Shown: piece after piece, positions 1-5,700 of the stretch
How the letters are laid out: each line of letters opens with the position of its first letter
Position numbering within the stretch: the stretch's first letter is position 1
From: Spirochaetia bacterium
Lineage (GTDB): Bacteria; Spirochaetota; UBA4802; UBA5550
Reading direction: 5' to 3'
Length of the DNA stretch: 5,700 nucleotides
Assembly: GCA_031289575.1 (NCBI GenBank)
Contig: JAITPE010000296.1
Coordinates: 1-5,700, forward strand
Translations under genes and position numbers: made by a program
The notes under the pieces: model-generated
The model's input: only the letters and a program-made list of their open reading frames with translations
Told to the model about the DNA's origin: nothing
Databases searched by the model: none

Positions 1-91
1 TCATGAGAACCAATATCCACAAATCAACCAGTTGATTGGAATGTAATTTTTTGTAGGCTTTTTTGAAACGATTGGTTTGAAGTATGAGCAT
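1..91 (-). CDS. RelE/ParE-superfamily toxin, N-terminal part (runs off left edge)
   Basis: Only the first 30 codons are in the window. The ATG shares one base with the stop codon of the antitoxin (TGATG), the translational coupling expected of a type II TA pair. The residues NRFKKAYKKLH at about 7-17 resemble the start of RelE/YafQ-like ribonuclease toxins, whose first helix carries a basic FKKxYKKL pattern. Toxins of this superfamily usually cleave ribosome-bound mRNA and are held inactive by the antitoxin. The residues after position 22 (WILVL) do not look like the usual family continuation, so a frameshift near the edge is possible. The catalytic C-terminal half is not visible, so activity cannot be judged. 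The family call is moderate and rests on the N-terminal pattern and gene order. Confidence 0.5.
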   Translation of the reverse strand, partial: MLILQTNRFKKAYKKLHSNQLVDLWILVLM

Positions 92-249
92 CAGTATTTT
101 CTGAATTCAAATGGCGATACGTCACCTGTTTCCATTTCCCGTTTTCCTTCCAACGCACCTTTTATGAAATCCAAAGGAAGCTCTGAATTTTCTTCAGCAA
201 TTTTACCCAAACGATACCAGTATTCAATCAATCTAACCACTACAGCCAT
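91..249 (-). CDS. Short ParD-like antitoxin (52 aa)
   Basis: This ORF encodes 52 residues. The ATG at 249 has a clear AAGGAGA ribosome binding site (256-262) six bases upstream, which decides the start. Residues IEYWYRLGKIAEEN (8-21), then LPLDFIKGAL and a C-terminal SPFEF, resemble the ParD-like antitoxins found upstream of RelE/ParE toxins. That family normally has a ribbon-helix-helix N-terminus of about 25-30 more residues before the IEYW-type segment. Here MAVVVRL leads straight into IEYW, as if that part were deleted. If so, operator binding and autoregulation may be lost while the toxin-binding tail remains. It overlaps the downstream toxin by one base. Existence as a gene is well supported; the family name is from memory of the pattern and is moderate. 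Confidence 0.6.
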   Translation of the reverse strand: MAVVVRLIEYWYRLGKIAEENSELPLDFIKGALEGKREMETGDVSPFEFRKY

Positions 250-255
250 AATCAG

Positions 256-262
256 TCTCCTT
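256..262 (-). promoter_or_regulatory. Ribosome binding site of the ParD-like antitoxin
   Basis: On the minus strand this reads AAGGAGA, six bases before the ATG at 249. It supports the short 52-residue reading over any longer upstream start. Confidence 0.65.
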
Positions 263-389
263 GTAATTCAGCATAGTGTTTTATACCGAAATCTTTATCA
301 ATGCCGCGCTGCGGCAAACGGCGCTGATAGGGCTAGAAAGGTTACGTGCGGCAGGGAGTTTTCTGCGGAACTGTTTCAGAGTAAGCCGC

Positions 390-418
390 TTGACAAGGGA
401 TTTCAATTATGGTGTAAT
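390..418 (+). promoter_or_regulatory. Strong sigma70-type promoter for the higBA-like genes
   Basis: TTGACA (390-395, consensus) is followed by a 17-base spacer and TGTAAT (413-418, five of six). The TGG at 410-412 gives an extended -10. The ATG of the toxin begins at 426, seven bases after the -10, so transcription would start at or within a base or two of the start codon. No Shine-Dalgarno site precedes this ATG, consistent with a leaderless mRNA. The motif and spacing are visible; the leaderless reading is inferred. Confidence 0.6.
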
Positions 419-425
419 ACTTACA

Positions 426-773
426 ATGGCTGAAAAAATCATATTTGCAAGGTTTTTTAAGACAGTAGTCGGCAATGAACCGGTACGTGAGTGGCTGAAA
501 AATCAGACAAAAGAAAACAAGAAACTCATCGGCGGTGATATAAGTGCCGTCGAATGGAAATGGCCTGTCGGTTATCCACTTGTTAGTAAGTTGGATAATG
601 ATCTATGGGAGGTTAGAACACATTTACCGGAAGGTATTTGCCGGGTTTTTTTCACAGTTTGTGGAAATTATATGGTGCTTTTGCACTCCATGATTAAAAA
701 ATCGCAAAAGACACGACAAGATGATTTAGACTTGGCAAAAAACGCAGGGATTTTGTTTTATCAGGAGGGTTAG
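426..773 (+). CDS. higB: HigB-type toxin (RelE superfamily, phage Gp49-like)
   Basis: The 115-residue product has the full pattern of the Gp49-like/HigB ribonuclease toxins: PVREWLK (19-25), a central VEWKWPVGYPLVSKL (42-56), LWEVRTHLPEGICRVFF (60-76), then MVLLHSMIKKSQKT (83-96) and a C-terminal LDLAK helix. Members cleave translated mRNA and are neutralised by a HigA antitoxin encoded just downstream, which is the order here. Length is typical. The frame stays open upstream to an ATG at 276, but the extra 50 residues look non-coding. The ATG at 426 fits the family N-terminus and lies directly after a strong promoter. There is no ribosome binding site at 426. The antitoxin follows after three bases. 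The toxin itself shows no damage, which is notable because its antitoxin appears cut short. Confidence 0.85.
   Translation: MAEKIIFARFFKTVVGNEPVREWLKNQTKENKKLIGGDISAVEWKWPVGYPLVSKLDNDLWEVRTHLPEGICRVFFTVCGNYMVLLHSMIKKSQKTRQDDLDLAKNAGILFYQEG
763..768 (+). promoter_or_regulatory. Ribosome binding site of the HigA-like antitoxin
   Basis: AGGAGG lies eight bases before the ATG at 777, inside the last codons of the toxin gene. It is a perfect Shine-Dalgarno core, in contrast to the toxin gene, which has none. This would favour antitoxin synthesis over toxin from the shared message. Confidence 0.65.
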
Positions 774-776
774 AAA

Positions 777-974
777 ATGAATAATAGTGCGATTGGCAGT
801 AGTTTTGAAAGTTTTCTTGAAGAAGAAGACATAAAAGAAGATGTGGAAACTAACGCTGTTAAGAGAATTATAGCGATGCAAATGCAAGAAAGCCTGAACA
901 GGGAACATCTCACAAAAGCCGAATTAGCCGCTCGCCTTGAAACTTCTCGCGCCGCGGTCATGCTTTTGCTATGA
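777..974 (+). pseudogene. higA: HigA-type XRE antitoxin, truncated in the helix-turn-helix
   Basis: The 65-residue product starts like HigA antitoxins paired with Gp49-like toxins: GSSFESFLEEEDI (7-19), a helix VKRIIAMQMQESL (28-40), then LTKAELAARLETSRAA (45-60), which is helix 2, the turn and the start of the recognition helix. Family members then continue with a pattern like LNRLLDP followed by about 30 more residues. Here the reading ends VMLLL and a TGA, so the rest of the DNA-binding and dimer region is missing (about 65 of an expected 95 residues). The stop overlaps the ATG of the next ORF (ATGA). The N-terminal part that may contact toxin is kept, so partial function cannot be excluded. 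It could be a deletion relic joined to the following module, or a natural short form. Confidence 0.7.
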
Positions 975-1165
975 ATAAAACTATTTCAGTACATAAATTA
1001 TCCGAGGATTCCGGCGTTTGTTTTGTTGACGGCACGGCAAGCGAGCGTGTCGGAATAGTCTGGCCTTTGACGGTCGAAGCGATTTCATTGAGCAAGGAGA
1101 AAAAGTACGATGCTGAACAGCGATTACAAAGACATATTACGCGCCTTATTCGACCAAAAGGTTAA
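971..1165 (+). CDS. Small protein associated with a nucleotidyltransferase (64 aa)
   Basis: I do not know a function for this protein. Its middle and end, with ASERVGIVWPLTVEAISL (23-40) and EQRLQRHITRLIR (49-61), resemble short proteins often encoded just upstream of nucleotidyltransferase genes of the AbiEii/MNT type: a SxERV helix, then a basic RLQR tail. The next gene is such a nucleotidyltransferase, which supports the call. The start at 971 overlaps the HigA-like stop as ATGA and has no ribosome binding site of its own, so translation would depend on coupling, or the true N-terminus was lost when the modules were joined. Its last 56 bases overlap the nucleotidyltransferase in another frame. 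It may be the antitoxin or regulator of that enzyme; this is inference. Confidence 0.55.
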   Translation: MNKTISVHKLSEDSGVCFVDGTASERVGIVWPLTVEAISLSKEKKYDAEQRLQRHITRLIRPKG

Positions 1166-1331
1166 ATTCATCCTTATCGGAGCTTACGCAATAGCGGTTC
1201 ATGGCTATCCGCGCACGACTATGGATATAGATTTCTGGGTGCTGCCTGATCACTCATTCTCCCACCAATCCGATTTACCATATTCCCACATTATTATCCC
1301 ACTTGCCAATATAAAGTCCTTGCTTAAATAG
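1110..1331 (+). pseudogene. Nucleotidyltransferase (AbiEii/MNT-like), truncated after the DxD motif
   Basis: Residues 1-46 match the start of small nucleotidyltransferases linked to TA systems: MLNSDYKDILRALFDQKV, then ILIGAYAIAVHGYPRTTMD (21-39) and IDFWV (40-44). They contain the glycine-rich nucleotide-binding turn and the DxD metal motif (D39, D41). An AAGGAGA site about eight bases upstream of the ATG supports the start. After LPD (residue 47, near 1250) the sequence stops resembling the family. The remaining 26 codons are simply the antisense of the abiEii 3' end, with a stop at 1329. Members are usually well over 100 residues, so most of the fold, including the third acidic residue, is missing. 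This is a gene remnant cut by the junction with the AbiE operon. It overlaps the small partner gene by 56 bases at its 5' end. Confidence 0.7.
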
Positions 1332-2171
1332 AGCCTCATACACGGGCAACAGGAACTTTTTGATACCAGCCATAACAATCGGAAAATCAATGGGAACATC
1401 TGCAATCCCCACTCTGCACTGAAACGCCTGCCATTGTATCTGCTTGTTTGACGACAATGAAAAATCATCGGTAAAAATCATAGGAATCGCAGAAAACTCC
1501 GTATTCCGGCGTTTAAAAGTTTGAGATATTGCTTCGGACAATGAAGCTCCATCAAAACTAAAACTCCGGCTTAACTCATAAATATCATAAAAATCTTTCA
1601 TCCGGCTGTTTAAATCCGCAAGATATACCATCGCATGAAACTTCTCCGCGATCACCGATTCAAGTGAATACACCTTTAATCGGGGCGGTTCCATATCCAA
1701 AAGTGATGGATAGGTCATGTCAACAGGCGCTGGAATAATCACATCATCAAATCCTATATCAAATTGTAAGTTATGACGACTTCGATCAAGATACGCAGTT
1801 AATTTAATGCGTACACCCGGATAGTCCGCATCTTCCTTTATCCTTTCGACAGCGATTCTTTCAGTCTCAAAATATACCGCGTCATCACAAGGAATCTTTG
1901 CGATTTCTGTGAATATCCTTGTCATCTCTTCGGGAGTATTTTTTATCTGCCGCGCAAGAAAATCAACATCTCTGGTTGCCCGCCCCCGATTATCAAGGAA
2001 GGTATAAAGCAATAAGCCGCCTTTTAGAATAAAGTTACCGACATAAGGCGATACGGACAGTCGGTACAGAAGCCGCTCTATGAAGTAATGCATTAATACG
2101 TAATTAAAATCTTTTGATTCTGAATCAGCTTCTTTCTTTAGTTTTGCTTTGACACTTTCGGCGGAAATCAT
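1275..2171 (-). CDS. abiEii: AbiEii toxin, nucleotidyltransferase of the type IV TA system
   Basis: The 298-residue product is a full-length AbiEii/AbiGii-family nucleotidyltransferase. Motif I is LKGGLLLY (49-56), followed by RATRDVDF (64-71) with the two metal-binding aspartates D68 and D70. A third acidic motif is FDIGFDD (137-143). The family signature continues as ESVIAEKFHAMV (171-182) and NSRMKDFYDIYEL (188-200), and the C-terminus ends in a tryptophan-rich tail, GKWDNNVGIW. AbiEii acts in the cytoplasm as a growth-arresting nucleotidyltransferase triggered during phage infection. Its partner AbiEi represses the operon and counters toxicity. The ATG overlaps the abiEi stop by four bases (ATGA), giving translational coupling. 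All catalytic motifs are present, so it is probably functional. Its 3' end abuts the truncated nucleotidyltransferase on the other strand, and I see no terminator between them. Confidence 0.88.
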   Translation of the reverse strand: MISAESVKAKLKKEADSESKDFNYVLMHYFIERLLYRLSVSPYVGNFILKGGLLLYTFLDNRGRATRDVDFLARQIKNTPEEMTRIFTEIAKIPCDDAVYFETERIAVERIKEDADYPGVRIKLTAYLDRSRHNLQFDIGFDDVIIPAPVDMTYPSLLDMEPPRLKVYSLESVIAEKFHAMVYLADLNSRMKDFYDIYELSRSFSFDGASLSEAISQTFKRRNTEFSAIPMIFTDDFSLSSNKQIQWQAFQCRVGIADVPIDFPIVMAGIKKFLLPVYEALFKQGLYIGKWDNNVGIW

Positions 2172-2767
2172 GCGACTAATACCTCTAAATAAGGGAAGAG
2201 TACTCCCTTAATTTGAAGAGCCTCAGCATATTCGGATAGTTTTTGCAGATTCTTCCTACCGGCCATGTAATTCTTGAGAACTTCAAAAGCACAATCCTTG
2301 CCTATTTGAAGCCGCATACGAAAAAAATCACATACGGTACGTTCCCGATCATAGATTTTCATCTCATATCCGTCCTGCTGTATAATCTGGATACCCACCA
2401 GATAAATATGCGGAACCGCTTTGTATACTTTAATATGCAGATTTGCAGGCAGAACAGGGACACGCTTTTGAACCGGAAGTGTTATCTCCAACTTTTGAGG
2501 AATTACTGTTGTCAAATCATGATATTGCGCCGCCGAGAAAAGAGAAATTACGGCGTCAGGAACCAACACGGTAAGGATTTCGCGGGTGTTCATTTCATCC
2601 AGTTTAGCCGGTGAAATATAATACCCCCGGCGGAGCCGTTGAAGAAGACCGCGTTGAATGAGTTGGTTTATATCCTTCCCGCAAAGTCCGGCGCAACGCA
2701 GAACCGAAGTGCGGATAATTGGTCCTTGGCATATATCCTCGACATTCCTGATACGAGAACCGGTCAT
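2168..2767 (-). CDS. abiEi: AbiEi antitoxin and transcriptional regulator
   Basis: The 199-residue product has a winged helix-turn-helix at about residues 15-52 (IIRTSVLRCAGLCGKDINQL, then RGLLQRLRRGYYI). The C-terminal antitoxin domain contains AVISLFSAAQYHDLTTVIPQ (72-91) and YDRERTVCDFFRMR (139-152), the latter typical of AbiEi proteins. AbiEi represses its own promoter and neutralises AbiEii without needing stable complex formation, the hallmark of type IV TA systems. I chose the start at 2767 because TGGAGGTGA (2772-2780) lies four bases upstream and the family N-terminus fits. The open frame extends to 2863, but the extra 32 residues look non-coding and would run through the likely promoter. 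It is the first gene of a two-gene operon with abiEii. Confidence 0.85.
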   Translation of the reverse strand: MTGSRIRNVEDICQGPIIRTSVLRCAGLCGKDINQLIQRGLLQRLRRGYYISPAKLDEMNTREILTVLVPDAVISLFSAAQYHDLTTVIPQKLEITLPVQKRVPVLPANLHIKVYKAVPHIYLVGIQIIQQDGYEMKIYDRERTVCDFFRMRLQIGKDCAFEVLKNYMAGRKNLQKLSEYAEALQIKGVLFPYLEVLVA

Positions 2768-2771
2768 AAAA

Positions 2772-2780
2772 TCACCTCCA
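2772..2780 (-). promoter_or_regulatory. Ribosome binding site of abiEi
   Basis: The minus strand reads TGGAGGTGA followed by four T and ATG. This near-perfect Shine-Dalgarno site decides the start at 2767 over the longer open frame to 2863. Confidence 0.7.
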
Positions 2781-2786
2781 AAGTGT

Positions 2787-2815
2787 ATCATAAATTGACC
2801 TAACGGCGTTGTCTT
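2787..2815 (-). promoter_or_regulatory. Likely abiE operon promoter
   Basis: On the minus strand AAGACA (2815-2810, four of six against TTGACA) is followed by 17 bases and TATGAT (2792-2787, five of six). The ribosome binding site follows directly, giving a very short leader. AbiEi normally represses its own promoter through inverted repeats; I saw no clear pair here. Confidence 0.4.
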
Positions 2816-2914
2816 AATCGTTATCGTCGTAGGCTTCCGCGTTTCTCCCCCCGCTTTCCTCAAAACTTCCTCTCACCCTCTTCAGGGCGACGGCGTTTAC
2901 TTTTCATCCATAAT

Positions 2915-2934
2915 ACTCGCTCGGTCGAGCGAGT
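2915..2934. repeat. Perfect 20-bp palindrome inside the element
   Basis: ACTCGCTCG, two bases GT, then CGAGCGAGT: nine perfect pairs, able to form a GC-rich hairpin in DNA or RNA from either strand. There is no T-run, so it is not a standard terminator. It lies just inside the left inverted repeat and its right arm runs into the first unit of the tandem repeat. Confidence 0.65.
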
Positions 2935-3044
2935 CGCTCATTCGGTAGTTTGAGTCGCTCATTCGGTAGTTTGAGCTCCTCATTCGGTAGGTTGAGCTCC
3001 TCATTCGGGAGTTTGAACTTCTCATTCGGTAGAATGAGTCGCTC
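2931..3044. repeat. 21-bp tandem repeat, five units plus a partial sixth
   Basis: Units begin at 2931, 2952, 2973, 2994 and 3015, with a partial unit at 3036. The shared core is CTCATTCGGTAG. Units 1 and 2 are identical. Units 3 to 5 differ by a few substitutions (for example GTCGCT to GCTCCT), so the array is partly diverged. The unit length is a multiple of three, and two minus-strand frames stay open through it, encoding seven-residue periods of the LPNEELK or RMSDSNY kind. A minus-strand frame from a TTG at 3088 to 2897 exists but has no ribosome binding site. I treat the array as a minisatellite carried by the mobile element rather than a gene. Confidence 0.75.
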
Positions 3045-3148
3045 CGCTCCACGATTGGACGGCCTACACGGACGGTGGAACGGCGCAAGCCAGGATGAAG
3101 TTCCGATTCCGTGTGTATGAAAAGTAACCGCCGCTGCCCTGCACCCTC

Positions 3149-3177
3149 TTGACTTTATCGCGCTCTCAGCCTATAAA
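3149..3177 (+). promoter_or_regulatory. Near-consensus promoter of the SGNH-MBOAT operon
   Basis: TTGACT (3149-3154, five of six) is followed by exactly 17 bases and TATAAA (3172-3177, five of six). The only usable ATG before the GCAA tract is at 3184, six bases after the -10, so the message would begin at or very near the start codon. The first two T of the -35 lie in the target duplication of the inserted element, so the insertion left the -35 intact but replaced everything upstream of it. Confidence 0.6.
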
Positions 3178-3183
3178 GATGCC

Positions 3184-4329
<1,146 letters not shown>

Positions 4330-4333
<4 letters not shown>

Positions 4334-5700
4334 TCTTTTCAAGCATTTCTTTCTTCGTGTTTTTTATCATCGTGCTCTTGGCAATGGCACTTACCAATTT
4401 AGGCGCAAGAACGCCGCTCACAGCGTCGCTCGCGGCGCGTCGCGCTATTCTGCTCGTCGCCAGTTACGTGTTTTACGGGTGGTGGGATTGGCGCTTCTGT
4501 CTGCTCATGCTGGCGTTGAGCGTCATCGCGGGGTATTCGGCGCTGAAAAATAAACGGGCGTTTCTCATCATCGGTATCGTTGCGCCTCTCGTTACACTCG
4601 GGTTTTTTAAGTATTTTAACTTTTTTGTGGCTTCGTTCACCGCCGCATTTGGATTGCAAAATAGCGGCGCGCTGCGTATTATACTGCCTGTCGGCATTTC
4701 GTTTTATACTTTCCAATCCATGAGTTATACGATTGACGTTTACCGTAAAAAATTACCAGCCGTGAGAGACTTTTCAAAACTGGCGCTGTATATCGCTTTT
4801 TTCCCACAACTTGTCGCGGGACCCATCATCAAGGCAGCGGACTTTTTACCCCAGCTTGAGGAAAATCGTAACGTAAATTTAAAAAACCTTAAAATAGGTA
4901 TGCAGATTTTCCTGTTCGGGCTGTTCAAGAAAATAGTAATCGCTGACAGACTGTCGGTTTTTGTTGACGATGTGTTCAGGACGCCAAAGGCTTTTCACGC
5001 TGTAACTCTCATTCTCGCGCTTATTTCTTACGCTATTCAGATATATTTTGATTTCTCTGGATATTCCGATATGGCTATTGGCTGCGCGAAATGCCTCGGC
5101 TATGATTTTAATCGCAACTTTAACCTGCCGTATATTTCCCGTAATATCAGCGAATTCTGGAAACGCTGGCATATCAGCCTTTCATCCTGGCTGCAAGAAT
5201 ATCTCTACATCCCACTCGGCGGCAACAGACGCGGCGTCCCAAGAACTTACCTAAACCTCTTCCTCACTATGCTGCTCGGCGGACTCTGGCACGGCGCAAG
5301 CTGGACTTTCGTACTTTGGGGCGCCGCTCACGGAATCGCCCTCTGTATTCACAGATTTTTAAAGCGTAAAACATTTAACGCTCGCGGAAAAATATATTCA
5401 CTTGCCTCCTGCCTGCTCACAAATGTTTTCGTATGCTTTTGTTGGGTATTGTTTCGGGCTGATACTTTCTCAACAGCAAGCGATATTTTTACCGGCATTT
5501 TCTCATGGCAGAACGGGATTATGCAGATATACTCATGGTCTGTCATTGCGATTATATTTCTCGCCGCCGGCTCTATAGCGGCGGTGTTAAAACAAAAAAA
5601 TAACCCGCTGCAAACGACGGGTCTTGTCAGCGGATTTTATCCTATACTCGATCTGGAAAAATTCTGGCAACTGGTGCTTTTCTTTGTCGCCGCAGGAGGC
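4330..5700 (+). CDS. AlgI-type MBOAT O-acyltransferase (C-terminus beyond window)
   Basis: The ATG overlaps the SGNH stop (ATGA), and the frame stays open for 457 codons to the window edge. It is a polytopic inner-membrane protein with the MBOAT/AlgI signatures in order: YVFYGWWDWR (45-54), LPVGISFYTFQSMSYTID (121-138), FFPQLVAGP (157-165), QIYFDFSGYSDMAIG (237-251), FWKRWHISLSSWLQEYLYIP (276-295), and GGLWHGASW (317-325) followed by WGAAHG (330-335). H321 and H334 are the conserved histidines. AlgI-like proteins pass acyl groups, usually acetyl, across the membrane to periplasmic partners that modify alginate, cellulose, peptidoglycan or other glycans. Typical length is 470-520 residues, so little is missing. 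With no ribosome binding site of its own and a coupled start, its expression should follow the phase state of the upstream gene. Confidence 0.92.

Larger units (their letters stand above)
2883..3141. mobile_element. 259-bp MITE-like element with terminal inverted repeats
   Basis: The left end (2883-2907) and the reverse complement of the right end (3117-3141) match at 22 of 25 positions. Both begin CAGGGC and end GGTTACTTTTCAT (right copy) or GTTTACTTTTCAT (left copy). A perfect 9-bp direct repeat flanks the element. There is no transposase. The interior holds a palindrome, a 21-bp tandem repeat and about 70 bases of unrecognised sequence. It is therefore a non-autonomous element, to be moved by a transposase acting on the same ends. 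Duplications of about 9 bp are known for IS1, IS4 and IS256 relatives among others, but I cannot assign the parent. It sits between the divergent abiE and SGNH promoters. Confidence 0.75.
2874..3150. repeat. 9-bp target-site duplication flanking the inserted element
   Basis: CACCCTCTT occurs at 2874-2882 and again at 3142-3150, touching the outer ends of the inverted repeats on both sides without a mismatch. This is the expected scar of transposition. The uninterrupted ancestral sequence would have read CACCCTCTT followed directly by GACTTTATCG. The last two T of the right copy are the first two bases of the -35 box at 3149-3154. Confidence 0.75.

Noticed and set aside
276..425. Longer start of the HigB-type toxin at 276
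   Set aside because: The extra 50 residues do not resemble the family, and a strong promoter at 390-418 would fire downstream of that start. The small hairpin at 302-316 has no T-run and was not called a terminator.
77..433. 118-codon plus-strand open frame
   Set aside because: It lies antisense to the ParD-like antitoxin, has no ribosome binding site and its translation looks non-coding. The minus-strand genes explain the region.
2768..2863. Extended AbiEi start at 2863
   Set aside because: The near-perfect ribosome binding site at 2772-2780 and the family N-terminus point to 2767; the extension covers the likely promoter.
2931..3044. CRISPR array
   Set aside because: The units are directly adjacent with no unique spacers, so this is a minisatellite.
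2897..3088. 63-codon minus-strand frame over the 21-bp repeats as a gene
   Set aside because: It needs a TTG start without a ribosome binding site, its content is mostly the tandem repeat, and it ends inside an inverted repeat of the mobile element. Kept only as a finding to check.
4399..4716. Minus-strand frames within 4399-5546
   Set aside because: They are antisense shadows of the MBOAT gene, whose plus-strand frame carries all family motifs.

Overview
The window looks like an accessory region of a bacterial chromosome: a cluster of toxin-antitoxin and abortive-infection genes beside a surface-polysaccharide acylation operon. GC content is moderate and Shine-Dalgarno sites are strong where present. 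The taxon cannot be fixed from sequence. The mix of TA debris, a tetranucleotide contingency tract and an AlgI-type operon suggests a host- or community-associated bacterium, with a spirochaete as a weak guess only.

Layout. Positions 1-249 (minus) hold a short ParD-like antitoxin followed by the start of a RelE/ParE-like toxin that runs off the left edge. Positions 426-974 (plus) hold a HigB-type toxin and a HigA-type antitoxin that stops inside its helix-turn-helix. Positions 971-1331 (plus) hold a small nucleotidyltransferase partner protein overlapping a nucleotidyltransferase gene that is cut off just after its catalytic DxD motif. It abuts, tail to tail, a complete AbiEi/AbiEii type IV toxin-antitoxin pair (2767 back to 1275, minus). 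Only the AbiE pair looks fully intact; the other modules are shortened or cut.

Positions 2768-3183 hold no convincing protein gene but are rich in structure. There is a likely abiE promoter, then a 259-bp non-autonomous mobile element (2883-3141) with 25-bp terminal inverted repeats (22/25 matching) and a perfect 9-bp target duplication. Inside it are a perfect palindrome and a 21-bp tandem repeat. A near-consensus promoter (TTGACT-N17-TATAAA) follows directly, and its -35 box starts in the last two bases of the target duplication.

Positions 3184-5700 (plus) hold the acylation operon. An ATG six bases after that -10 box leads into 20 perfect copies of GCAA. Beyond the repeat, in another frame, lies a membrane-anchored SGNH-type protein, followed with ATGA overlap by an AlgI-type MBOAT O-acyltransferase that runs off the right edge. 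With 20 copies the ATG reads to a stop just after the repeat (OFF). With 19 or 22 copies it would read into the SGNH protein (ON). No other ATG, GTG or TTG start exists in the SGNH frame until deep inside the protein. This is best read as a phase-variable switch on O-acylation of an exported or surface glycan, and is the main discovery candidate here.
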